DNA of 64,000 nucleotides from Porites lobata (taxonomy: Eukaryota; Cnidaria; Anthozoa; Scleractinia; Poritidae), in assembly GCA_942486035.1 (NCBI GenBank), contig CALNXK010000043.1, forward strand, positions 364,501 to 428,500, given 5' to 3'. The translations under genes and the position numbers were made by a program. The notes below the pieces were generated by a model. That model had not been told where the DNA came from. It saw nothing but the letters and a program-made list of their open reading frames with translations, and ran no database searches. How positions within the stretch are numbered: position 1 is the stretch's first letter; each line of letters opens with the position of its first letter. This document shows, piece after piece, positions 39,337 through 50,800 of this stretch.

Positions 39337-41893
39337 GAACACATTTCCAATTTGTAAACTCTCCACGTACGAGATCGGCGGGGGAAGAATCGCGTCGATA
39401 CAGAAATCGGGACGAACTCACCGTTCATTAGCCTCCCTAGGCTGCGTACCAAGCGCTGGTTCTTTCTTGCGCCCACTACTTCCAAGCGCCTGCTACGCAG
39501 GCCATAGCCTCCCACGCAGAGGTTCGTCACGTTCGTTTCTCTGCCCATCATTAGTAGGGCAGAGGAACGCGTGACGAACACCTAAGAAAATCTGCGTGGG
39601 AGGCTAACCGTTCTCTCGTGTGAACTGGAGCCTTATCTGGAATGGTTTTCATGGCGGCGCAAAAGCCATCCATTATAGTGTGAACAAAACCCAAGAAAAT
39701 AATAACCGAGAAGGCTGATCTTTGTAATGAGAAACATCGCGCAGAATGGCAAAAAAATGGGAGGATTTTGGCGAAGGTGCTCACGTAAATCGCCGTCTTA
39801 AAATACCTATAGTGTATAGCTGCTACCCACAATCTTTTCTTGTAGAAGCGCATTCCTCCTTTTCGCCATTCTTCCGGTGTTGACTTAACAGCAATCATGT
39901 TTTAACATGTTAAACTCGTTAAAACCACTTGACCTGTCCCATCGAATTGGAATTTGGAAATGTTGGTTTTTGAAGAGAGGGGAAAACCAGAGTTCCCCCC
40001 CAAAACTCTCGGAACAAAGTAGAGATGCAACAACAAACTCAAGCCACATATGACTTCGACGCAGGATTTGAACCCAGGCCACATTGGTGGGCGCGAGTGC
40101 TCTAATCACTGCGCCACTCTTGCTCCCCACGGGAGATAGCAAGGGCGGATTGGACTTACCTTATATTTCTTTCCTTTGTAAATGCAACCACAATTGCTGT
40201 TAGCCTCACATTCCCCTTGCGTGTTCAAAACCTTGCCTCGTTTACAGAAGCAGCCTTCCTTGCACTGACCGGCGCAAGATCCTGAAGGGTTGTCACATGT
40301 CTTTTCACATCCGCATAAATTATATTCTTTTCCTTTTCTCTTACAATATTCCTCTAAAATAAAAAAAGCAAAATCGTGATGTCACAAGTAGTAAAAAACT
40401 ATTCTCTGAATAAACTCTCATGTGGGGTACAAGACGAAGAGAAAGCTAGAAAGCACGAGCAGACATCACTAGTGGAAAAAAATTGTGTCACAAGGACAAG
40501 AAAACAGGGGGGAAAGAAAAAGGAAACTTGCGAGGACAGCTTCATTTAATACGGTGCTTTGAGTACATGCTCCCAGAAACTAAGTATCTACCACTTGTAT
40601 GGGAACATTCTTAGCCTGTTCACAGACTTTTTTCTTTCTCCTACTCCCCCCCCCCACCGCGAAAATTTGGGGCCCCGTGAACGAGGCTAGCTCGCGATTT
40701 TTCCTTTCATACGCGCTTTCGACGATCTCTAAAGTGAGAATAGAGGGTTTGTGAACGAACGAAAAGAAAAAAAAAAGTACCTTTGGAAATCTTGCAGCAT
40801 TCTCCTTCAGGTATTATGGTCTTTTCAGACGCGCAGTTGGTTTTTGGGCAAGAAGGAGGAGAACAATTGGATTGACCGTCCTGAAACAGCGAATATCGTC
40901 ATGATCGTATTAACTCTGTACTGACGACTTTTCATGTTCATAATGACAGGGAAAAAGGGGCAGAACTTAAGAAAGAGAAAGACGACCGTCTCTTTGGCAA
41001 GGAAGAAAAGAAAGGAAAGAAAAAAGATGAAACAAATCAATGTATAAAAGAAAGAACGAAGGAAAGATCTTAGTAAAGAAAGAGAGAAAAAAGAAGGAAA
41101 TATCGAGGGGTAGCTGCATCTTAAAAAAATACTTTCGCAAAAACAGAAAACTAACAACGCGTGCTCTCTTCGCTTTTTCAATAAGTTCATGAAAATTCAT
41201 GATTTACATTAGCTTATCAACCATTTTACCTTTGTTAACGATGATCTTAACATTGAAAGAGAACTGAATGTACCTGCCTGGTCAGACAAAGGCGAGCACA
41301 CGCAATTAAAGGCGTTTTATTACCTGACAGCGGCAAGTGTAACAGGTGCTATTGGACATTTTCCAGGCCTCGTCCTGGAGATACTGCTGTCCATCGTCTA
41401 CGCAGACTTTACACGTGTAAGTACAGGTCATATGTCCAGACTGAAAACACACCAAAAAAATTAAGTAGTTAGTTAATCAAATAAGTAAATAAATAGAGAC
41501 TGTGGACAGACTCAATTAGTTCATAAAAAAACGAAAAATTTTAAATTGTATTTCTACAAAGAGAGATTGTTGTTGTTGTAATCAAAGCAACAACTTTGGC
41601 CAATCACGGTACACACAGATAATGAAATGAGCCAATCAGATCTCCAAGCAAATACATGCAGCAGCTGCCAAGCGCGGGAAAACACCTGCCAGCAAGTCGT
41701 TGCCAAATTAAAACAATTTGGCGCGTGTTTGTTTTGAGTCAATCAAAACCCACCCTGAAATCCGCTCTATAATGCGCACACTCACCTCGCATTTACAAAC
41801 GGTGCAGTTGTTTTTGGTCCATCGAGCTCCGTCGTCATACCTAAGGCCATCCATCACGCATTTCTTTTGCTGTAACGCGTCAGAACATTTGCA
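38629..41893 (-). CDS. VWC-TIL exon cassette A of a secreted cysteine-rich protein (no own N-terminus)
   Basis: Five in-frame exons, 41893-41786, 41440-41324, 40880-40781, 40353-40160 and 38712-38629, give 201 codons including the stop. They parallel the last five exons of the complete gene at 44860-53022: VWC domains with W...CxxCxC signatures, a TIL domain (GCEKTC, then CKEGCFCKRG) and a short terminal exon SGRYELDPCTYGFC. No signal-peptide or TSPN exons precede it. It may be a truncated duplicate, or alternative 3' exons of the upstream gene: that gene's TIL exon ends in phase 0 and this cassette begins in phase 0. In the third exon the last VWC cysteine is replaced (CCKIS here, CCEIC in the paralogue), which suggests relaxed constraint. 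Confidence 0.65.
38880..39335 (+). mobile_element. LINE fragment with (ATT)n tail
   Basis: A short frame encodes SWADHVDAISMKINQRIGLI, typical of non-LTR reverse transcriptase ORFs. Further on, gagggccccactgaaaaccg and the (ATT)n run at 39285-39335 look like a LINE 3' end with a microsatellite tail. Most of the element between is missing. It lies in the last intron of cassette A. Confidence 0.6.
39503..39605. repeat. Foldback element with tagcctcccacgcag ends
   Basis: The arms atagcctcccacgcagaggt and ctgcgtgggaggcta, plus gttcgtcacg and cgtgacgaac, form a hairpin. It belongs to the same end family as 35925-36014. Confidence 0.75.
39905..40135 (-). mobile_element. tRNA-derived SINE, copy 1
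   Basis: The minus strand begins with a tRNA-like head: gtggcgcagtgattagagca (A box) and gggttcaaatcc (B box), then a body ending in ccaaattccaattcgatggg. It sits next to the TIL exon of cassette A. A copy at the same relative place, 47415-47645, shows that it predates the duplication. Confidence 0.8.
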
Positions 41894-42026
41894 CTGCATT
41901 GGAACAAACAGCAGCATGGTTGGTTGAGAGTCTCAAAAGGCTTTAGGACGTACAGACTGCAGTACAACAGCATGGTCAAAATGCGAGCTGTGGGGGTGAA
42001 AAATAAATAGGGAGGAGGGAGCCATT
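41321..42026. repeat. Duplicated VWC segment, copy A
   Basis: This ~706-bp segment is nearly identical to 49043-49754, introns included. Its right edge is sharp at gggaggagggagccatt, after which the two sequences are unrelated. Confidence 0.85.
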
Positions 42027-42325
42027 CTCATACTGACATGCAGTTAATCCCACCAGAGAAAATTCATTCTTCACGTGACTCGAACTTGATAGATAAGGCC
42101 ATGACTCTTGAACCTCATGGCCTAAACCGCCGTGACGAATTATTGTAATCCATATCCTTAGTATTTTTTTTCCTTTCCAGTTTAGGTGTTGTCTCTCCTC
42201 TTTCAACAATTTTTATTATTTTTATTTTATTATTTTTTAAAAAAGTAGAAAAATTGTCATTTGTTTTGGCCAAAATAAGCCTAGAAATAAAGTTTGTTGA
42301 TATTTTACAGAGAAAAGGAGGCTTT

Positions 42326-42516
42326 AATTATAAAGGAAAATAAAGGGAGATGTAAAGAATCAACCATAAGAGGACACAGAAAAAATCAGAGCCCCAGATG
42401 GGATTCGAACCGACGACCAAAACACGGAGGGTCGTGGGTTCGAATCCCATCTGGGGCTCAGATTTTTTCTGTGTCCTCTTATGGTCGATTCTTTACATCT
42501 CCCTTTATTTTCCTTT
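42326..42516. mobile_element. Palindromic tRNA-derived SINE (two tRNA 3' halves head to head) with 13-bp TSD
   Basis: Two arms of about 86 nt are near-perfect inverted copies around a loop of roughly 12 nt. Each arm carries a tRNA-like T-arm and acceptor end (gtgggttcgaatcccatctg on the right arm, complement on the left) followed by the same tail. The direct repeat AAAAGGAGGCTTT at 42313-42325 and 42517-42529 flanks the insert. Confidence 0.85.
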
Positions 42517-43563
42517 AAAAGGAGGCTTTCTAGAAAAAAAAATATAGTAGTCACAAAATTGGAATTTTTCTAGAGGTTAATCCATGATTTGGTTAAAAAC
42601 TTGAATTAATTTCATGGCACGTTTTTGGGCAAAATATGCCAAGAAATATGGTTGGTTGATATTCTGGATAGAAAAGAGGACTTTCTAGCCTATAAAAAGG
42701 TATTTTTATAATAGTCACAAAATTAGAATTTTTCCAAAGCGGATTAGTCCTTGATTTTGGTGAAAAATTAGGAAATATTTGCGAAATAAATCGCGAATTG
42801 TGAAATCGATAGTGCTTTAAAGAACTTTAATGTTAAATTTGACATACAACATGCGTTTTTCTGGACAATTTTTCCCCAAGATTATAGTTTTCATGTTACA
42901 CTGTAAATAGCTGTCTAATTTAATGATCCAAGGTAACGTGACTACAGCCAATTCTTAAGAAAGCTGAGTAGACCTAAAGGTACATATACACTACATACAT
43001 GTACAATAAAAGGCAATTTAGTGATATAGGTCTTTACTCATTACAACTGAAACAAGAAATTGTTTAAGACTAAGATTTCCCTTCCGTTAAAAAGAAAAAA
43101 GCCTTTATAGAGATTTGGAGGTGTCCGTCTTTAAGGGAGTTCGGCTATAGAAAAATGACTGCAGAGCGGTACCGTAGGGACCAGCTCTTAGTGCCTGCTT
43201 ACTGAGGGAGCTATCCATCTTAACTGTGTTGCTCAGACAACGTTAGATATAAAATTGATTTTAAAAGTAGAGCAAAGCTTGTTTGATGGCCGCTTAGAAG
43301 GGGACCAAGGGGAGGAAAATCAGGTGCTCGATCAACATTGCGTTCTCTTGCGCCGGCGGTCTTCAACAAACCTCCTACTGGGTGAGTGTAAGTAGGTTTT
43401 ATTTTGAGAAAGTTTACTATATTAAATTGATGTTGGTTGAACTACATTCTTGCCAAACAGCTTGAATCACGAGATCTGAGTCAGCTCGACAATCTGCTCA
43501 CTCTCAACACGCCAATTTTATAAGAGCTAATTAAGGTGTTTATATGCAATTGAACCGAACAAG

Positions 43564-43780
43564 AAACGATAAACGAAGAATGTATTTTCAGGAAAAGAAA
43601 CTTCTACGACAGTTACTGTTCACACAAACACAGTCTGGCAGCGGTTTTACAGCCTCGGAAATGGCAGGCTCACACAATGAATACGAAACCCATTTTATTA
43701 CAAAGACAACCTTGGAATCTGTTTTACAGTACTTCTTTACGCTGTCGTTCATCACTTGTTTTAATGCCAGCTTCTTATAA
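43564..43780 (+). pseudogene. Orphan, frameshifted copy of the last FGF exon (copy B)
   Basis: The start reads as the FGF exon does (ETINEECIFR if the first base is supplied, then RNFYDSYCSHKH). It has lost the cag/g acceptor junction present at 38184/38185, has a 9-nt in-frame deletion, and then a larger deletion that shifts the frame. No copies of the first two FGF core exons are nearby. The open 78-codon frame seen here starts upstream and is not the FGF frame at its beginning. Confidence 0.75.
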
Positions 43781-43906
43781 CGCCGTTTAGCAAAGCCATT
43801 GCTCTCTTGGTTTCAATAGTGAAAGCCTAAACTATAACGTGAGCAAAACCTACTTTATACTTAGAATCACTCAAGTAAATTACAATTAAGTTACAGCAAA
43901 ACAAAT

Positions 43907-44075
43907 ATATAGAGGATATTACACGGTGGCGCGAAGATATGAATTTTATTTTCGAGTGGCAAAACAATATTTTACGAACGAGCGCAGCGAGTGAGTAAAA
44001 TATTGTTTTTGCCACTCGAAAATAAAATTCATATCTTCAAGCCGCCGTGTAATGTTCTTTTTATTATATAGACAA
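43907..44075. repeat. Foldback element (copy B)
   Basis: The long arms gaagatatgaattttatttt and its complement meet at acgaacgagcgcagcgagtg. The same element is at 61342-61490 in copy C, so insertion predates the duplication. Confidence 0.8.
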
Positions 44076-44288
44076 AAAGACATTGATAAAATAATAGAGG
44101 GAAATGACCGAAATTACGTCATCGATAAACTCACGTGTGAGATTATGGAAAATAAACCACTGGGGTCCCGGATGTAGTTTTTATGAAGTTTACCAGTGGT
44201 ATATTTTCCAGTAAAACACTCGTGTCTATATAATAAAAGTTGATATATAATGATATTAATAATTTTTAATCACAATTTTTCTCACAGG

Positions 44289-44402
44289 AAGTGAACTTTC
44301 ATATCTCTGCGTTCAGTGGAAGCAGAAAAAGCGGAATTGGCACGGTCCTGTTGCCTATGGAATTTTCCCTGGAGCCATCTAAAGTTCTAGCTGGAGATAA
44401 GT
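44289..44402 (+). other. Conserved exon-like segment of unknown identity (copy B)
   Basis: A good acceptor (tttttctcacag) leads into a 37-codon open frame starting EVNFHISAFSGSRKSGIG and ending ...VLAGDK and TAG. Copy C at 61710-61823 keeps the same frame and stop. I do not recognise the protein. It may be a 3' exon of the duplicated FGF copies, or only unmutated sequence in a young duplication. Confidence 0.3.
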
Positions 44403-44859
44403 AGGAGCAGGAGGATAGGACTTACACAGGAAAAAGAAATCGCTAATTAAAAAGATGCCCCTCGACACGAATGAAACAAATTAAACCATTTCATTTTCCA
44501 AAACCTACAAAATTGCAACACCAAAAATATTTGTCCTTTCTACTAAAAAACAAAAAAGTGAATCAAGGGAAAGGAAATGCGTTTACAAGCGAAAGCAAAC
44601 AAACAAACAAGTAAACGAGGCACACAAAATGGAAAAGCGGAAATTTTGTGATGTGTGCCCATTTTCATCAAGGAAATGGAATCTGATCAGTGACAAGAGG
44701 AATTTGGAACAGAAAAGAAATTACAATAAGATTTTAGAGGCGCAAAAATACATTTGATTATGGTCTGACACCGAATTGGTACAAAAAACGTACAAAGTAA
44801 TTCGCTAATTCCACTTGCTTCCGCTTCACTTTCTTCTTCTAAGTCGATGGCCATAAGGT

Positions 44860-47800
44860 TTATTTGCGGCAAAAATTGTGCAGAGTCGGCTTTTTACCAG
44901 CACAGTAGAGGTAGGTGCACTTATCTAAGTGATGACCCCCAGACTGTTAAGAGAAAAAAAAAATTTATTAGTAAGAATCGAGAATCGAAAGAAACTAAGC
45001 GGCTGTTAACATGGATGGGGGGGGGGACTCCTTATAATGGTCTATACGGGGAAGCTCCGCACGAAAGGGGTACCTTTTTCATGCTTCAGGTATATGACAG
45101 GGTAGGAAGCAGAAATGATGAATGAATTTTATGGTTTTATAAAGTCGAGAAAACGTTCTATTTTTGTGATTGATTCCTATTTAAATGACAGTGCATTTAC
45201 AAGAGTTAAACTAGGAGTAATCGGAGCTTAGGAGAGTGCGTTCGATATGTTTGTTAGGCGTACAGGCGGGTAACAGTTGAGGGGGAAGATTGGATGGCTC
45301 TTGCGATAAATAAATATGATTATAGCATATTTTGAACGTAAGGGTTGCGTACAACGAAACTAATAATATGTTTTGGTGTCAAATGCTTGTAATCGGAGGA
45401 GACAGTGGCCAGAGTGCGTCGGGCGTGTAAATAGAACATTTTAACTTTTGTTTTACTGGCGCGATTACAGGGCGCAGTTGTTCAAAGGACGATTAGCGCT
45501 TAACCCGGGATTCTTTTTCCTTCTTCAAAAATATTTCTTCGGATAATTTTCTCTGTTATTTTTAAGAGCATCCAATCATCAACTTGTCGACAAAATGAAT
45601 TAAACTGAATTTACTTTTTTAAAAGCTTTCACACCTGAATTCAAATTTCGCACTAATCCTGTCAAAGCCTTCAGCGGAATGTGTGTGCGGCTCACGTCGA
45701 TAACTTTTCCAGTAATTTTGTCGAGCGTGTTGATTTCAACGAATCGAGAGTGCCGCTATTGTGGGCTGGTTTATAAGTTTTTCCTAATAAATAACATAGA
45801 GTTAAAGTGTTCGTTTGCCTGGTGCCGAAAATATTACAAGTCATGATCGAATGGCACCGCCGAACTTCACATCTCGGTAGATTTACTTTGTGGCACAACA
45901 GCTGCCGAGCTTCACAACTCAGTAGATTTACTTTGTGACACAAAGGCAGCCGAACTAAACCCGGTTTGATGCATGCACCAGGAATGGAATCGCACACATT
46001 TTCTAAGACAGTGACGGCGAACCATGCTGAAAATTATGAAGGCTTAATCCTAAGTAAAATTTAACAGCGAACTTCTGAAAGATGAACGCTTTGGAAGTTT
46101 CAGCAAACTTTTTAAAAGATGAACGCTTTACGAAGACAGAATATCAGACGTAAGCAAACCTTTGAAAAGATGAACGCTGAGGACACACGAAACACCACGT
46201 GAGTTAGCGCGTCAAAGTGAGACAAAACGTAAGCAAGCACTTCAAAGTGAGGCAAATGTGTGTCGACGACGACGAAAATGCAATCTCAAAATAACCTCCC
46301 TTATTAATTGCACAGGACAACCATTAAGGAACAGAACACCCAACACAAATTAGGGGTTGCGTTCTCGTACCTCGAACGCAAAGAGATGCAAAGTTCTAAA
46401 GAAGGTATGTGAAAGGGGTACCTTTTTCTTAAAAAAAAAAAAATCGTATATAAAAAGGTAAGGGGTTGGACCTCTGGGCGGAGCCGCCCCGTACAAAAAT
46501 TTGTTGAGCACCCTTCCGGGCATGGATGGAGAATTGAAAAGCCTCATGTTTAAAATTTTTGATAACCAACGATGTAGATTTACTCTTTGTGCGTTATACA
46601 ACCACTTACTGAGAGCTCATGACAATGTTCGAGCAGATTTGTCTTAAATGTAAAGGAAATCCTTCTTACCAGGATGATTATTGGGATGCCCGTCAGAGCA
46701 ACGCCCAATCAAGAATTACCTTTCATCTATGTCGTGAAAAGACAAAATGGCAGACGAAACTCCCAGAAGGCTTTACGTGCCCCATTCCCCCATCAATGGA
46801 GCTGATTTTGCGGGGAGGAAACGGGTCATTTCAGGTCGTCTGGCGAACACATTTAGAAGTCGATTTGAAACGAACACAAAATTATTGGGCGGAGTTATTG
46901 GCCCTATACTATATCCACGCCATACGATTATCTAAATACGGTATTCGAATGAGGAAGTTAACCTGCGCGCGTGGGAGCTGCAAAAACAATACCCTCCCAC
47001 GGTTTCCACGGGAAATGCTTCAGCTTGTTGCAGTTCTCTCCCTGCGTGTTAAAAGTCTTTCCTTTTCATACTGGAATTTCCGGTGAGATGAGATTAGTGA
47101 CGTTAGTACTGTCATACTATATTTTGGGGGGCATAGGGATAGGAGAAGGAGGTGAGTTGTGGAAATGGTAGTTAAAAATAATGCTAATCGTTTCTTGCTT
47201 CAAAAGGCTATTCCCATCAAGAGTAGCTATACACTCAAGCCGGTAAAAAGTGTAATTATAATCTATACGTCCCAAAATAATAAACCCCTGCATGGCCCAG
47301 TCGGCAGCCCAAAGAATCCCAACTATATGAAGGTCTTGTTTTGAAGCTTTCTACTCTCTCCTTTTGCAATTTTGTAATTATGAAGCACTTGGGAGTTCTT
47401 AAGAACTCGTTTGAATGTGTCTGTCCGATCCGTTCCAGATCGAATTGGAATTTGGAAATGTTGATTTCTGAGGAGACGGGAAAACCTGAGTACCCGAAGA
47501 AAAACCTCCAGGAGCAAGGGAGAGAATCGAACCAACTACAAACTAAACCCAAAAACGACACCGACACTCAGGGATTTGCACCCGGGCTACATTGGTGGGA
47601 GGTGGGGGCTCTAACGACTGCGCCATTTCAGCTCTCACGGGAGATAGCAAGGGCGAATGGGACTTACCTTATATTCCTTTCCTTTGTAAATGCAACCACA
47701 ATTGCTGTTAGCCTCACATTCCCCTCGCGAGTTCAAAATCTCGCCTCGTTTACAGAAGCAACCTTCCTTGCACGAACTGCAAGATCCCGAAGGGTTGACA

Positions 47801-50800
47801 CATGTCTTTTCACAGCCGCATGAATTATATTCTTTTCCTTTTCTCTCACAGTATTTCTCTAAAATAAAAAAACAAAATCGTGATGCCACAAGTAGTAAAA
47901 AAACTATTCTCTGAACAAAACTCTCATGTGGGGGTAGAAGACGAAGAGAAAGCCAGAAAGCACGAGCAGACGGCACCAGCAAGAAAAAAAAGTGCCACAA
48001 GGAAAAGAAAACAGGTAAAAAAGAAAAGGGAAACTTGCGCGGGCAGCTTCATTTAATGCGGTGCTTTGTGTACATGCTCTCGGAAGCTACGTGTTTACCG
48101 CTTGTATGGGAACATTCTTAGCCTGTTCACAGACGTTTTTCTTTCTTTCCCTCCCCCCGAAAATTTGGGGCTCAGCGAGCGAGGCGAGCGTGCGATTTTC
48201 CTTTCACACGCGCTTTCGACGATCTTTAAAGAGAGAATAGAGGGTCTGTGAATGGCTAGAACATTTTTAGCTCCATGGAGACCAAAAAACGACAAGAAAA
48301 ACTAGTACCTTTGCAAATCTCGCAGCATTCTCCTTCAGGTAAAACGGTCTTTCCAGACGGGCAGTTGGTTACTGGGCAGGAAGGGGGATTACAAGTGGAT
48401 TGACCATCCTGAAATAGCAAACATTGTATTAACTCTGCACTGACGACGTTTTTGACTCACAGGAGCAAAAAAGACAGAAAGAAGAAGAAAGAAAGGAGAC
48501 GAGAGAGAGAAAGAAAGGCACCAATTAAATGTGTGGTGGAATGGACTACTAGGCAAGTCTATTCATTTTATTCATTCTATGTAAGATTAACGTAGGTCGT
48601 GTGTAGATATCGTATTTTTGCTTTTTTTACTGCTATATATCCAAAGATAACCTTAAAATCAGTGAAAGGGGTTTGGCACTGCCACTGCCTTCATCCTAAG
48701 GATTTTCAGACAATTACAAACAACCAACAAGAGTCAATAGAGGACGCAGGAAGAGAGGAAAGAAGGAGAAAAAGAAGAAAGAAAGAAAGAAAAAAAGAGC
48801 TTCATTTTCATCAAATGGGAGTAGCAGCTTAGCTTGGGAATACAACCGTCTCTCCTCGCTCATCGCCGCTTGGGACGTTGACGCCTCTCCCGCGAAACGT
48901 CCCTAGAGGCGAGGAACAAGGAGTGACTGTTGTATTCGAAGGCTAGTAGCACCTGACAGAAATTGTGTTCGCAAACGAAAACGTGCTTTCTTCCCTTTCT
49001 CAGTACCTTCACGAAAACTTACAGCCTGTTACTTCTTATCATTACCTGACAGCGGCAAGTGTAACAGGTGTTATTGGACATTTTCCAGGTCTCGTCCTGG
49101 AGATACTGCTGTCCATCGTCTACGCAGACTTTACACGTGTAAGTACAGGTCATATGTCCAGACTGAAAACACACCAAAAAAATTAAGTAGTTAGTTAATC
49201 AAATAAGTAAATAAATAGAGACTGTGGACAGGCTCAATTAGTTCATAAAAAATAGATATTTTAAATTGTATTTCTACAAAGAGAGATTGTCGTTGTTGTA
49301 ATCAAAGCAACAACTTCGGCCAATCACGGTACACACAGATAATGAAATGAGCCAATCAGATCTCCAAGCAAATACATGCAGCAGCTGCCAAGCGCGGGAA
49401 AACACCTACCACGAAGTCGTGGCCAAATTAAAACAATTTGGCGCGTGCTTGTTTTGAATCAATCAAAACCCACCCTGAAATCCGCTCTATAATGCGCACA
49501 CTCACCTCGCATTTACAAACGGTGCAGTTGTTTTTGGTCCATCGAGCTCCGTCGTCATACCTAAGGCCGTCCATCACGCATTTCTTTTGCTGTAACGCGT
49601 CAGAACATTTGCACTGCATTGGAACAAACAGCAGCATGGTTGGTTGAGAGTCTCAAAAGGGTTTAGCACGTGCAGACTGCAGTACATCAGTATTTTAACA
49701 TGGTCAAAATGCGAGCTATGAGGGTGAAAAATAAATAGGGAGGAGGGAGCCATTGTGCCGGCCCTTCGCGTTTTACGAGGAGCGGTTAAACCGAGTGATT
49801 TGTAGTCTTCTGTTAGCTGTAAAACGGCTAAAAAATTGGACAACTGTTTGTAAAAGGTTTGCTTTGTCACAGTTTGAAAAAGGAATCGTGTCCAGTTAGC
49901 CCCCCCTGCATACGTTGTTAGGGGTTCGTCACGCGTTCCTGCCCCACTGACGTACCCCTTAGACCGTCTGCGTGGGGGGCTATGTGTCGAGTCCGATGCC
50001 TAGAGGATTTGAAAGATAACAGCTTTTTTGCTTCAGAATAAGGGAGGTCAAACGACTTCAGTTAGCATTTTGTGAAAAGATTTCAGTTACGATTTGCATC
50101 CTTAAGTGGTGACTGGACGATTTTTCCTTTTGGTTTTGGAATTTTGTAAATAAGAAAACCATTCCAGTTTTAAATCCACATCAACTTTTCCGTTTCTGGT
50201 TTTGCTGTATCTGCTCACTGACTGGGAAGAAGTTCAATATCCGCAAAGTTTTAAGTCAGTTTACAAGGATGTCCCAAATGTACTTGAAAATTAGAGTTGG
50301 GAGGTGAACTTTCCCTTTACGATAGTTAAGGTTTGGGTTTTTAAGTTTTCTTCATTTGGCCTTTTACCGCAGTTTTTAGGTTTTTAATCTCGTCAAATTA
50401 CCGTAGTAAGAGGAGGACAATCGTTCAAATTTCCTCTCATAAGCTTCACATCTTGAAGATCTCCCTGGAAAAAAGAAAAGAAATTTAATTATCATAAACG
50501 TGTCATTGAGCAATTGACCACTCCCGAAAATACCATAACATACCATGATGCTCTTTCGTTGTCACTCCAAAATGTTGGGTAAGCATTGTCTCCAGTTTCT
50601 CTTGGGAGTTACAATAGTTCCAAGAGAAAGTGAGAACAATGCTTATGCAAAATTTTGGCGTGACAATTAAAGAGCATTATGGTATGTTATGGTATTTTCT
50701 GGAGTGGTCAATTCACTTCCGTCTTTTTGCCTGAAAAAATTTTCGGCGTTTAGGATATTTTACCTTGAATTTATCTATGATAGTAAGTTGGTTCTCTCCC

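Larger units (their letters stand above)
42590..46844. repeat. Segmental duplication, copy B
   Basis: It matches 60047-64000 in order and orientation, beginning ggttaaaaacttgaattaat. It includes an orphan FGF exon, a foldback element, the terminal cysteine-rich exon and an interspersed repeat. The right boundary is not known because copy C runs off the window. Confidence 0.9.

Noticed and set aside
39227..39574. Open frames with long Asn or Ile runs
   Set aside because: They are translations of the (ATT)n LINE tail.
40051..40133. Possible tRNA gene on the minus strand
   Set aside because: The A and B boxes are SINE head features. The fold is incomplete and the sequence continues into a SINE body that is repeated at 47.4-47.6 kb.
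40825..41190. 121-aa minus-strand frame rich in Phe and Leu
   Set aside because: It is made from a GA-rich simple-sequence intron read on the opposite strand.
46619..47086. 155-aa open frame on the plus strand, repeated in part at 63.8 kb
   Set aside because: It has no recognisable domain and runs antisense into a decayed TIL exon. The beginning is shared only because the block is duplicated. A relic of another element is possible but unsupported.
47341..47823. 160-aa open frame on the plus strand
   Set aside because: It is antisense to the SINE and the TIL exon, so it is a shadow.
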